A DNA stretch of 38,217 nucleotides, from positions 1 through 38,217 of the forward strand of contig JAGBXB010000127.1 of NCBI GenBank assembly GCA_017629515.1, read 5' to 3'. The notes beneath the pieces were generated by a model. The model was not told the origin of the DNA, ran no database searches, and worked only from the letters and a program-made list of their open reading frames with translations. How positions within the stretch are numbered: position 1 is the first letter of the stretch; every line of letters begins with the position of its first letter. This document shows, piece after piece, positions 8,794-17,132 of this stretch. The DNA comes from Lentisphaeria bacterium (GTDB lineage Bacteria > Verrucomicrobiota > Lentisphaeria > Victivallales > UBA1829). The position numbers and the translations under genes are program-made.

Positions 8794-8830
8794 AAAAGCA
8801 GAGAGAACATTTGTTTCTTTCTGCTTTTTT
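8794..8830. terminator. Bidirectional terminator between rph and the EamA transporter
   Basis: AAAAGCAGAGAGAACA pairs with TGTTTCTTTCTGCTTTT, leaving a minimal loop and flanked by T-runs in both directions. It separates two convergent genes. Confidence 0.82.
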
Positions 8831-8848
8831 TACTTTGGAATCAGATAC

Positions 8849-9742
8849 TTACTTTGCCAGTGCAAGAATAATGATCCCGGCAAGGATGGAGGCAAGGGCA
8901 AATGCTTTTTTCCATACATGCTGATCCCGGAAATATTTTGCACCGATGGCAAAAGTAAGCACACAACTGCTTCTGCGGACAAGGGAAAGAATGGAAATGT
9001 GGGTTTCCGGTATGCTTACTGCATAAAAATAGAGAAAATCGGCGGCAATGAGCAGTATCCCGGTAAGAGGTACCGACCATCTCCACTCATACCCACAGCC
9101 TTTCTTAAAGCAGAATTTCCGTATGAGGAAAGCCGCCCCCAGCACAAAAACAAGATCTATGGAAAAATAGAGCTGCAACATTCCCCGGGGGATCTGCAAT
9201 ACATTCAATAAATATTTATCATAAAGAGCCGATGCCGCCCCCAGAAGAGTACACCCCATGATAAGAAGCATCCCTTTGTGCCGTAAAGAGAAACCTTCCA
9301 GTTTTCCCAGTACGGAAAAAGCATAATATCCGGCAAAGATGAAAAGCATGGCAAAAGCCTGAAAAAGTGTGGGGATCTCGCTATACAGAACCAGTCCTCC
9401 GATAAAAGTCCATAAAGGGGCACTTGCCCGGATGGGGGCGGAAATGGATATGGGAAGTTCCCTTACTGCATAATATCCTAAAATCCAGCTTGCCGATACG
9501 ATGAGAGTTTTCAGAAAAACATATAAAAACTGTGGGAGAGTACAGATAAAAGAAGATGCAAGAGCCCCCAGACAGGCGGAAATGGCGATATAAAAAAGGC
9601 TTCCGGAAAGCGTGGCGAAAAAAAGTACCGGCATAACGGAATTATCCCGTACCGCATGTTTTTTACATATATCGTAAAATCCCAGGGAAAATGCGGAAAG
9701 CAATATGGGAATGAACCATTGAGGAAGAATTTGTGTAAACAT
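8849..9742 (-). CDS. EamA/DMT-superfamily membrane transporter
   Basis: A 297-aa very hydrophobic protein with about ten predicted transmembrane helices arranged as two five-helix halves, typical of EamA/RhaT drug/metabolite transporters. The end of the first half carries the usual ISAPIRASAPLWTFIGG-type segment. The family exports or imports metabolites, and the substrate cannot be told. AGGAG precedes the ATG. A clear promoter lies at 9778-9806, so it is its own transcription unit, divergent from the glycosidase-like gene. Confidence 0.85.
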   Translation of the reverse strand: MFTQILPQWFIPILLSAFSLGFYDICKKHAVRDNSVMPVLFFATLSGSLFYIAISACLGALASSFICTLPQFLYVFLKTLIVSASWILGYYAVRELPISISAPIRASAPLWTFIGGLVLYSEIPTLFQAFAMLFIFAGYYAFSVLGKLEGFSLRHKGMLLIMGCTLLGAASALYDKYLLNVLQIPRGMLQLYFSIDLVFVLGAAFLIRKFCFKKGCGYEWRWSVPLTGILLIAADFLYFYAVSIPETHISILSLVRRSSCVLTFAIGAKYFRDQHVWKKAFALASILAGIIILALAK

Positions 9743-9777
9743 AAGACTGCTCCTGTTGCAAAATAAATCACCTCTAT

Positions 9778-9806
9778 AATATACGGTAAAAATAGTCTTT
9801 TTTCAA
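9778..9806 (-). promoter_or_regulatory. Promoter of the EamA transporter gene
   Basis: On the minus strand TTGAAA (forward 9801-9806) and TATATT (forward 9778-9783) are 17 bp apart, 36 bp upstream of the start codon. Confidence 0.7.
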
Positions 9807-9862
9807 GTTGTCCATCTATTTTCCTTATCATAATGTAAATCAGACTTTTTTTCTTTTCTTTC

Positions 9863-9890
9863 TTGACTTTCCACCTGTTTTATGTTACAT
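9863..9890 (+). promoter_or_regulatory. Promoter of the glycosidase-like gene
   Basis: TTGACT at 9863-9868 and TTACAT at 9885-9890 are separated by 16 bp, 45 bp upstream of ATG 9935. Confidence 0.5.
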
Positions 9891-9934
9891 TTTACCGCAA
9901 GAAAAAACAAACCATAAAAATAACAGGATCATTT

Positions 9935-12586
9935 ATGAAAGAAAATATCCTTCCGGAACTGAATTTTCCCTTTGTGGAAGAAATGAAAAAATTTTCCCGT
10001 CCTTTTTTTCCCGATAAAAAAGCATCCGCAAGTTACGGTAAATGGCATTTAAAAGCAGCGTTCCCCGATGAAAAAAATCTTCTGGAAACCGCCTATGAAA
10101 GCTGCCGCCGTTATATAAGCAGCGGAGGGTATGAAGAGTGTGACTTTGATGGGTATTTACTGGAAACCAAACAGGAAAAAACAGAAAAATTTGAAGCATA
10201 TTTTCTTACACTTTCTCCCGGTAAATGTGTGATTTCCGCAAACGATACAGAAGGCATACGCCGGGGGCTGTATGACTTTCTGGATCTGTTTTGCGCCAAT
10301 GAAGGAGTTTTGCCGGAAAAAGAGGAAGTCATTACAAGAAAACCCTTTCTCTCCATCCGGCTGGGCAGATGTCCTTTCAGTCCCATTAAAAGATGGCCGG
10401 TCAATACCGATGAACTTCTGGACGATATTGATTATTATCCCGATGCCTATCTTGAAACACTTGCCCGTGACGGGATCAACGGTATCTGGCTTGTCACCCA
10501 GTTGCAGGAACTTGGAGTAAGTTCCTTTACACAGGAAGATCCCCACCGGAAACAACGACTGGCAAAATTGAGTCGTGTAGCAGAAAAATGCAGCCGTTAC
10601 GGTATAAAAGTATGGCTTTTCATGATTGAACCCTTTGCCCTGCCTGATGATGCTCCATTGTATCAGAAACACCCGGAACTTTTCATGCGCGCAAAGATCC
10701 CCGGGATGAAAAACTGTTTCTGCCCGGCTTCGGAATCAACAATTCAATACCTGCGGGAAATTACAAAAGACATATTTTCCTCTGTCCCCGCATTGGGCGG
10801 GATCGTGGATATCGTGTACGGAGAACGGCCCACCACCTGTCCTTCCACAAAATTCTCCCATGATGACTCCCCCATTCTCTGTCAGGATCAGTGCAAATTG
10901 AATACCAATGAGATCATGCAGAAAGCCCTGCAAGCGATTTCCGACGGGATCAAAGCAGGGTCAAAAGATGCAAAACTTATCGCATGGTACTATATGCCCC
11001 ATGCCGCCCCCCTCGCCTCTTTTTGCAGAAATTTTGCAAAATATACCCCGGAAGATGTTATCGCCCAGTTCAATTTTGAATCCGGAGGCGAAAAAATCCA
11101 GCTTGGCAAAAAACATTGTGCAGGGGATTACTGGGTCTCTTATGAAGGCCCTGCGGAAAGATACAGGGAAGCTGCCTTGCAGCGTACCAATGGCCCAATG
11201 GGGGCAAAACTGCAACTGGGATGCGGCCATGAACTTACCCCGGTACCGTATATCCCCGTTCCGGAGATCGCTTATAATAAGTATAAAGCCATGTATGAAT
11301 TGAATGTAAAAAGCGTGATGCAATCCTGGTATATCGGCAATTTTCCCGGTCTTATGGAACAGGCATGCGGCCGCCTTGCATTTGAAGATTTCACAGGAAG
11401 CAAAGAAGAATTCCTTTTGCGTCTTGCCCGGCCATTCTGGGGGAAATATGCAAAGGAAGTGATGCAGGCATGGAGTATCTTCAATAAAGCGTACCAGTTG
11501 TTTCCCTTTTCTCTTCTCTTCCAGTATTATGCTCCGCAAAACGCATTTATGATGTGGAAATACCATTTTCTGCCGGATCTGGATCCCCTTGCTCCGCCGT
11601 GGAAACCCAATTTTGAATTCGGCGGAGATACCATCGGGGAAGCAATGGCAGGCTTTACGCTGGAAGATGCAGCGATCCTTATGAATGAAATGAGTTCAGA
11701 ATGGAAGAAAGGTATGGAAAAACTTCTTCCTCTCAAAGAAATTTACAAAGAAAGTATTGAGCATTTGCGGGATATCGGCAATGCGGAACTTCTGGGCTGT
11801 CTCATACAGGGTACAGGATGTCTTCTGGACTTTTTCCTTTTAAGGAAACGTCTTTATACAGAAAAACTTATACAAAATGAATATATCTCCCTTATTGAAG
11901 AGATGAAACAATTGCTTTCACAGCATAAAGAGCTTTGCAAAAAATGTATTCCCATTCTCGAAGCCGACTCCCGGCTCGGATATCACGGGGAAGCCTTGTG
12001 CAGGATCTTTGATGAAGAAAAAACTGCAAAGGCTCTTCTTACTGCAGAGGAATCCATGAAAGAAGCTCAAATGCTGCTTGATGCGGTAAAAAGCGGGATG
12101 ACGCCCTTGCAGTATGCGGAAAAAACCATACTGGATGTTCTGCCGCAAAATACAGAACAGAAAGCAGAAAATTTCAAGTGGAAATGGCAGGTGGAGAAAG
12201 ATAAATTCCTCCTGAATGTTTATGATCTTCCCGCCGGAAAAGATGTAAGTATAAAAGCATACTTTACAGATATGACCGGCACCTGCTTCCCCATGCAGGA
12301 TGTATTCAATATTGAAAAAGGCGAATGTATCCGCAAACAGAACATTCTTCTTATCCTTACCGGAGAAAATTTTGACTCCAACTTCAATGTAGAATTCCAT
12401 AATAACAGCCTTATTGCCGCATGGCCTTTAAGTTCCATTCCCGGAGCAGTCAGGGATAAAATGTTCCGCTTTACATTCTCCATAAATATTGCAGGAACCA
12501 ACACTCTGGCAAAAGGAGAAGGCGGCATCGGCAGATTGTATTTAGGCAATATCAGACCCAATGAGACTTATGCGATGTATGTTTAA
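9935..12586 (+). CDS. Large cytoplasmic glycoside hydrolase-like protein
   Basis: An 883-aa protein starting at ATG 9935 after an AGGA; the in-frame extension to 9863 overlaps the promoter and is rejected. No signal peptide is seen. The N-terminal part, to about residue 130, ends in a segment (NDTEGIRRGLYDFLDLF) like the one that precedes the catalytic barrel in GH20/GH67/GH84-type enzymes. Residues of about 140-480 look like a TIM barrel, with alternating strands such as GIKVWLFMIEPF, AKLIAWYYMPH and SVMQSWYIGNF. The remainder is mostly helical, with a small beta C-terminal domain. It probably degrades imported oligosaccharides. I cannot assign catalytic residues or a CAZy family. It is a single-gene unit closed by a hairpin at 12661. 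Confidence 0.7.
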   Translation: MKENILPELNFPFVEEMKKFSRPFFPDKKASASYGKWHLKAAFPDEKNLLETAYESCRRYISSGGYEECDFDGYLLETKQEKTEKFEAYFLTLSPGKCVISANDTEGIRRGLYDFLDLFCANEGVLPEKEEVITRKPFLSIRLGRCPFSPIKRWPVNTDELLDDIDYYPDAYLETLARDGINGIWLVTQLQELGVSSFTQEDPHRKQRLAKLSRVAEKCSRYGIKVWLFMIEPFALPDDAPLYQKHPELFMRAKIPGMKNCFCPASESTIQYLREITKDIFSSVPALGGIVDIVYGERPTTCPSTKFSHDDSPILCQDQCKLNTNEIMQKALQAISDGIKAGSKDAKLIAWYYMPHAAPLASFCRNFAKYTPEDVIAQFNFESGGEKIQLGKKHCAGDYWVSYEGPAERYREAALQRTNGPMGAKLQLGCGHELTPVPYIPVPEIAYNKYKAMYELNVKSVMQSWYIGNFPGLMEQACGRLAFEDFTGSKEEFLLRLARPFWGKYAKEVMQAWSIFNKAYQLFPFSLLFQYYAPQNAFMMWKYHFLPDLDPLAPPWKPNFEFGGDTIGEAMAGFTLEDAAILMNEMSSEWKKGMEKLLPLKEIYKESIEHLRDIGNAELLGCLIQGTGCLLDFFLLRKRLYTEKLIQNEYISLIEEMKQLLSQHKELCKKCIPILEADSRLGYHGEALCRIFDEEKTAKALLTAEESMKEAQMLLDAVKSGMTPLQYAEKTILDVLPQNTEQKAENFKWKWQVEKDKFLLNVYDLPAGKDVSIKAYFTDMTGTCFPMQDVFNIEKGECIRKQNILLILTGENFDSNFNVEFHNNSLIAAWPLSSIPGAVRDKMFRFTFSINIAGTNTLAKGEGGIGRLYLGNIRPNETYAMYV

Positions 12587-12660
12587 GAAATAAGTACAGA
12601 ATATATATCAGCATTATTTTTATCTATCCTGTCAGGTATATCAGGAACAGCAGAAAAAAC

Positions 12661-12708
12661 AAACAGGGCTGGTGCATACGTTTTACCATTTGCATCAACC
12701 CTGTTTTT
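12661..12708. terminator. Bidirectional terminator between convergent genes
   Basis: A stem of about 16 bp (AAACAGGGCTGGTGCA with its complement, one mismatch and one wobble) has T-runs on both sides. It separates the glycosidase-like gene from waaP. Confidence 0.82.
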
Positions 12709-12729
12709 CTCTGTGGATGAAAGAAAAAT

Positions 12730-13551
12730 TCAAAAGATTTGCGGCATCTTTCTTCCGTTTTCTTTCTCATATAACTTTTCCGCTGCTTTCTGCACTTTTT
12801 TCAGTAAAGGACCATGTTCAGAAAAAATTTGCCGCAGGGAAGAGGAAGAAACAAAATAACTCTTTAAAAAACGGCAGACATCTTTTTTATCCGGAAACAT
12901 ATAGGTCATTGCGGAAAAATATAACCCGGCAAGATCTTTCACCAGAAAGTGTAAAGGCACTTTTTTCCGGATCTGCGCCCGGTGAAGATCGATCACATAT
13001 AAAACTACTTTATCTTCCTCTGCAAGTAATTTTTCATCCAACAGGAAGTGACAGATATAACAATCCCGGTGATTCAATCCTGCCCGGTGCATCTTTCCGG
13101 CACTTTCCGCCAATGCTTTGATGATTTTTTCCCGTAAAGGAAAGGAAATCTTCCCTTCATTATTTTTTGCCAGATCTTCCAGACTTTTCACATGACACAA
13201 TTCTTCAGTAACAAGAAAACTTTTTTCGTATGCTTTGAGCCATCCCCTGCACCCGAAAGCAGCCTCCGTCATGGTGGGAACGCCTGTTTTATGCAGATGA
13301 ATAAGAGCATCAAACTCCTGACCGGCCCCGGTAACAGGCTTTTTCAACTGGAAAATATCTTTGAAATATTCTTTCCATCCTATCCCGGAATGCAGTTTGA
13401 TGAAATACCCTTTCCCGTCATATTCAAAGCGGGTCGTCCTTCTTGCTTTCACTTCCCGGAAATCTTCCCCGGTAATGGCAAAAGCCTCAACGAGAGGATC
13501 TTTCCCCTCCCACAGCATCTGAAATTTTTTATTGAGAAAAAGTCTGCACAT
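12730..13551 (-). CDS. waaP: LPS core heptose kinase WaaP/RfaP-like
   Basis: A 273-aa member of the WaaP/Kdo kinase family with a eukaryotic-like kinase fold: substrate-lobe Lys in GKGYFIKLH (Lys52), catalytic loop NHRDCYICH (Asp163) and metal-binding VIDLHR (Asp188). WaaP phosphorylates heptose I of the LPS inner core in the cytoplasm. It starts inside the waaG stop codon (TAATG, 1-nt overlap), so translation is coupled. It is the last gene of the minus-strand envelope operon. Confidence 0.88.
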   Translation of the reverse strand: MCRLFLNKKFQMLWEGKDPLVEAFAITGEDFREVKARRTTRFEYDGKGYFIKLHSGIGWKEYFKDIFQLKKPVTGAGQEFDALIHLHKTGVPTMTEAAFGCRGWLKAYEKSFLVTEELCHVKSLEDLAKNNEGKISFPLREKIIKALAESAGKMHRAGLNHRDCYICHFLLDEKLLAEEDKVVLYVIDLHRAQIRKKVPLHFLVKDLAGLYFSAMTYMFPDKKDVCRFLKSYFVSSSSLRQIFSEHGPLLKKVQKAAEKLYEKENGRKMPQIF

Positions 13552-14684
13552 TATATACTTTCCCTTTCAAGAATATCCAGAGCCGCCGCCGCACGGGAAT
13601 AAAAATCGACTGTTTTACTGTATGCCATTGTCCGTTTACGCATTTTCCGCAAAGTGGAGGGATCTGCAAGAAGCGTGATAAGTGCCGCAGAAAGATCCTG
13701 GGGTGAAAATGGTTCGGGAAGAACGATATTGCCGGATTCCCGTACAAAAGAAGCAAAGCCGCAAGCTCCGGAACAGGCAACAGGCAATCCCATGGCAAGC
13801 GCCTCAACAAGAACTGCTCCAGCAGCCTCTTCTCTGGCAGGATGCACCATAAGATCGGCGGCAAGCAGAAGTTCCGGTACATCTTTCCTTGCACCGCCGA
13901 AAATGACTCTGTCTGTGATCTTCAATTTTTCAGCCAGAAGCCTGCACTTTTTTTCCGCAACACTTCCGGCAAGGAAAATTCTGCACTTTCTCTGGATCTT
14001 CTGGGGAAGAGCAGCAAAAGCCGCAATAAGTCTGTCCGCCCCTTTGCCTACCAGATTTGCCCCTACAAGCACGATCAGGCGCAGTTCCGGATCAATAAGA
14101 ACTTCATTGCGCTTTTTTTCCCGGCGGAGGAGATGATCTTCCGGCAGAGCGCACTCTCTATCGATCCCCGGCGGCAGATAATAGAAGCGTTCCTCCGGAG
14201 TTTGATAGATTTTCTGATACTCCTTTTTCTGGGTATCCACAATATAAAAGATCTTGGTTTTTGCTTTTGGGGAAAGTACCTCTTCTTCCAGTTTCAGCAT
14301 GGTTCTGTACCGGGGATTAAGGGCAAGATTCAGTTTGGAGTGCTTTCGTGCGGCGCGTTCTGCAAGGCAGTTATCGGCGGCAAAATAAAAATCCGCGCCA
14401 CCGAAACGGTTGAACGCCACAAGGGTAAGAGAAACCCCTCCTTTACGCATCTCCCTGACCTTCTTCCTTACTTCCCTGCCGAAGGATGCCATTTTTGCAT
14501 GATTGGTCAATCCTTTTGTTTTCAGCAGGATAAGATCCACCTCCGGGGGCTTTTCCCCCTCCCATTCCGCGGCAAGCACAGTCACGGGATGTCCTCTTTT
14601 TCCGGCTTCTTCCATCATGCGGAAAAAATCTTTCTGCAAACCGCCGTAGGGGAAATAGGAATATATGGCAAAAACAAGATTCAT
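13551..14684 (-). CDS. waaG: LPS core glycosyltransferase WaaG-like (GT4)
   Basis: A 377-aa GT-B fold protein. The N-terminus has the acceptor-domain glycine turn YGGLQKDFFR. The C-terminal half has the nucleotide-sugar site GANLVGKGADRLI and the GT4 EX7E motif (EEAAGAVLVEAL). The length and the GGLQ start match WaaG, which adds the first glucose of the outer LPS core. No strong ribosome binding site is seen. It lies 31 bp after lptE and overlaps waaP by one base. Confidence 0.87.
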   Translation of the reverse strand: MNLVFAIYSYFPYGGLQKDFFRMMEEAGKRGHPVTVLAAEWEGEKPPEVDLILLKTKGLTNHAKMASFGREVRKKVREMRKGGVSLTLVAFNRFGGADFYFAADNCLAERAARKHSKLNLALNPRYRTMLKLEEEVLSPKAKTKIFYIVDTQKKEYQKIYQTPEERFYYLPPGIDRECALPEDHLLRREKKRNEVLIDPELRLIVLVGANLVGKGADRLIAAFAALPQKIQRKCRIFLAGSVAEKKCRLLAEKLKITDRVIFGGARKDVPELLLAADLMVHPAREEAAGAVLVEALAMGLPVACSGACGFASFVRESGNIVLPEPFSPQDLSAALITLLADPSTLRKMRKRTMAYSKTVDFYSRAAAALDILERESI

Positions 14685-14715
14685 TTTGATTTTTCTGCGT
14701 TACTGATTTCCGGTT

Positions 14716-15243
14716 TTACCACGCTTCCGTAGTATATTGCACGATCATATTTGCCATCTGCAGGCAAGCCTGGGTAAGTCCGCTTTCCTTACCAACGGCA
14801 GGGTCAGTAAGGAACTGATAGGTACAGGAACCGGAAACAGAACGTTTCTTGACCAGAGGAACTGTTTTTCCTGGCAGAAGCACAGTAAATTCGCCATTGA
14901 CCGTAAGATTGAATTCAGAGGGTCTGTCCTCCTCATCATCCTCATCCCAGGCAACAGCCCTCTGGGATACGGAATTGATCTGACAATAAACGATACAGTC
15001 GGCTTTGTCCATGGTGGTAAGTTTGAGAGAACCGTCAAACATGAAACGCTCTGCAAGAAGTTTACGCATGACCACAGAGGCAAGCACCTCTCTGGAAGAG
15101 TTCTTCACAGGAGCAATAGCTATACTTTTGATCTGCGGGTGCATCATACTGCCCATGCGGTATCCGCAGGAAGTGCAGAAAAGAAGTGGCAGGAAAAGAA
15201 GAGTAAAAAGAGATTTTTTCCAGTTGCAAAACATATATTTCAT
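14716..15243 (-). CDS. lptE: LPS-assembly lipoprotein LptE-like
   Basis: A 175-aa lipoprotein with the signal peptide ending FCTSC (Cys26), followed by GYRMG and the typical IKSIAIAPVKNSS strand of LptE/RlpB. LptE plugs the LptD pore that inserts LPS in the outer membrane. Its start overlaps the stop of the upstream TPR gene (ATGA). Context with waaG and waaP supports an LPS role. The acidic stretch at residues 100-108 (DEDDEEDR) is unusual. Confidence 0.8.
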   Translation of the reverse strand: MKYMFCNWKKSLFTLLFLPLLFCTSCGYRMGSMMHPQIKSIAIAPVKNSSREVLASVVMRKLLAERFMFDGSLKLTTMDKADCIVYCQINSVSQRAVAWDEDDEEDRPSEFNLTVNGEFTVLLPGKTVPLVKKRSVSGSCTYQFLTDPAVGKESGLTQACLQMANMIVQYTTEAW

Positions 15244-16319
15244 CGGGCTGCCTCCATTTCCGTTTTTCCTTTTTCATTGAGGTATTTTTTCCGGTTCTCA
15301 TCCAGTTCTTCCGGTTTGAGGATCACTGTTTTATTCAAGTTCCGTACAGGAAGGAACCATTTGCCATTGCTTTCTTCCGGAGAGATCATTACAGGGGCAG
15401 CAATTTCTTTGTTTTTTTCTTTTACGACCGGATATTTATAAGGAGAATACTCTTTTTTACCATTCTGTATCACATATTCTTTTTCCAGTGCGGCAAGTTT
15501 TTCCTCTGATTTTGCCGCCTGACGGGTGTCGGAATAGTTTTTTACAACCTCCGCAAAATACTGTCCGGCAGTCTCTTTTCTGCCGATGCTCTGATAATAA
15601 CTGCCGATGGCATCGAGTCTTTCGGCGACAAAATCCAACACTTTCTGCCGGTGTTTTTTCACCCAGAAAAGTTGTGGGGAAGAGGGATATTTTTTCTCAA
15701 ACTCATCCAATACTTCCAATGTTCTGCGGCTGTAAGCGTTATCCCCGTCGCCATTTTTTGCCAGTTGGAAAAGGATGCTTGCCAGTTCCAGAGTGGCGTC
15801 ATGGGCGGCCTGGGTATCGGGATAAAGTTTTCCTGTTTCCGCAAGATGGTGCATTGCCTTTTTGATGTTTTGTGTGTCGATATAAAGCCGGGCAAGGCGC
15901 AAGCGGGATTCCGGAGCGCGGGCGGCACAGGGAGCGTGGGTGAGAGCTGCTTCATATACTTCAATGGTACGGTCTTCTTTCTGCAGAAAAGGCAACCATT
16001 TCACGGGGGTATCCCGGTGGCCCCGGAAATAAAGATCGCCGATTTCAAACTGCCGTTCCACGACCGAAGTAAAATCAATCCCGCTTAAATGTTCCCGGAT
16101 CAGGAGTTCCAGACAGTTGAATTCCTCTCCATACAACTTTTCCTTCCGGAAATTTCTTGCGGCGGCAATAAGAGAATTGCCTTTGACTGTCATGCTGTCT
16201 GCAAGGATTCTTGCCTCTTTATAACATGCGGCGGCTTTCTGATATTCACCCTTTTTTTCCAGTTCACGCCCTTTGAGAAAAGCCTTGTTGGCATCTTCAT
16301 CATTTGCCATTACCGGCAA
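15240..16319 (-). CDS. BamD-like TPR protein with interrupted signal peptide
   Basis: A helical TPR protein of about 359 codons in the open frame from TTG 16317-16319, or 356 from ATG 16310. TPR-like units occur near residues 10-45, 115-165 and 195-290. The latter resembles BamD/YfiO, with YPSSPQ, a helix pair, and a final NYSDTRQA step. BamD is a periplasmic outer-membrane lipoprotein of the BAM complex. Here no lipobox is seen; the likely export signal lies upstream and is broken by an in-frame TGA. It is the first gene of the operon with lptE (4-nt overlap), waaG and waaP, so an envelope-assembly role is likely. Without the upstream segment the product would stay in the cytoplasm. Confidence 0.75.
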   Translation of the reverse strand: MPVMANDEDANKAFLKGRELEKKGEYQKAAACYKEARILADSMTVKGNSLIAAARNFRKEKLYGEEFNCLELLIREHLSGIDFTSVVERQFEIGDLYFRGHRDTPVKWLPFLQKEDRTIEVYEAALTHAPCAARAPESRLRLARLYIDTQNIKKAMHHLAETGKLYPDTQAAHDATLELASILFQLAKNGDGDNAYSRRTLEVLDEFEKKYPSSPQLFWVKKHRQKVLDFVAERLDAIGSYYQSIGRKETAGQYFAEVVKNYSDTRQAAKSEEKLAALEKEYVIQNGKKEYSPYKYPVVKEKNKEIAAPVMISPEESNGKWFLPVRNLNKTVILKPEELDENRKKYLNEKGKTEMEAAR

Positions 16320-16397
16320 AAGAAAGACTCAGAAAACAAAGAAAAATAAAAAAGCCAACCACTTTCCTTTTACGGGAAAATGCACATTTCTATCCAT
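16317..16397 (-). other. 5' end of the TPR gene: good start, then in-frame TGA
   Basis: On the minus strand GGAGGA (forward 16406-16411) lies eight bases before ATG 16395-16397. The frame runs through 22 codons with a basic start and a hydrophobic core (WLAFLFFFVF), then reads TGA at 16329-16331. It continues VFLLPVMA|ND into the open TPR frame. With Trp in place of TGA this is an excellent signal peptide with a VMA cleavage site. The true gene therefore starts at 16397 and carries one nonsense change, or the base is a sequencing error. Confidence 0.85.
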
Positions 16398-16581
16398 AAA
16401 AAACGTCCTCCGTTTCGGTTTATTTAAAATTAATACAAGGAAATTTAGCACAATTTTTCAAAAAGGCAAATCTTCAAGTAAAAATTCTTTCAGAAAAAGT
16501 TTCTTTATGGAAGGAATTGCAAGTTATGAAAGAAGTAAACACATATTTTCTCTCCCGCAGAGCGGATTACAGATTGCAATT

Positions 16582-16611
16582 TTGAAAAAAAGTGCTATTT
16601 TATGATATTAT
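16582..16611 (+). promoter_or_regulatory. Promoter of the PQ-loop protein gene
   Basis: TTGAAA at 16582-16587 and TATTAT at 16606-16611 are 18 bp apart, 20 bp before ATG 16632. Confidence 0.5.
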
Positions 16612-16631
16612 ACAAATTGAAAGGAGTCATT

Positions 16632-16928
16632 ATGGAATTTTCCCAAATCCTCGAAGGGATCATGCTTATCGTTTTCGGTGCCAGCTGGCCCGCCCAGATC
16701 ATCAAAACCATCCGGGTCAAAAATCCTGCCGGAAAGAGTTTTATTTTTCTTTATCTGATCATGTTCGGGTATTGCTGCGGGATCGCCAGTAAATTTGTAC
16801 CCGGCGGCAAGATCAGCTGGGTGCTGTATATCTACTTTATTGATGTACTCATGGTCGCTACGGATACGGCTCTTTCCCACTATTATATCTGGAAAAATAA
16901 AAAGAACGCAGAAATTACTGCCGGATAA
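16632..16928 (+). CDS. Small PQ-loop / SemiSWEET-like membrane protein
   Basis: A 98-aa protein with three hydrophobic helices at about residues 8-28, 41-60 and 67-88. The first ends in SWPAQIIKTIRVKNPAGKS, a PQ-loop-like turn. AAGGAG sits five bases before ATG 16632, which decides the start. Half-size three-helix PQ-loop proteins include SemiSWEET sugar transporters, which act as dimers. Transport of a small solute is inferred. The gene stands alone with its own promoter. No clear terminator was found between it and 17133. Confidence 0.7.
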   Translation: MEFSQILEGIMLIVFGASWPAQIIKTIRVKNPAGKSFIFLYLIMFGYCCGIASKFVPGGKISWVLYIYFIDVLMVATDTALSHYYIWKNKKNAEITAG

Positions 16929-17132
16929 TGTATTTCCTGTCTCCCCAAATCAGAAAAGCTGTAATTTCTTTCTGCCCAAAGGGAGGATATACCTTGTTCA
17001 ATAAGAAAAAAAATGCCGGAAAAAGTTTTTTTCAGGAGTTTCATACAATAAAATGCGCTGTTCATCCGTTATAAGAACATCAGAGATGATTGAAAACAGG
17101 AAAAAACAAACGCAACCAAAGAGGGAGCAGAT

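Noticed and set aside
16329-16331. TGA reassigned to Trp or read as selenocysteine
   Set aside because: TGA ends many genes here (390, 4912, 5694, gspL, gspM, gspD), and a selenocysteine in a signal peptide makes no sense; no SECIS-like stem is evident.
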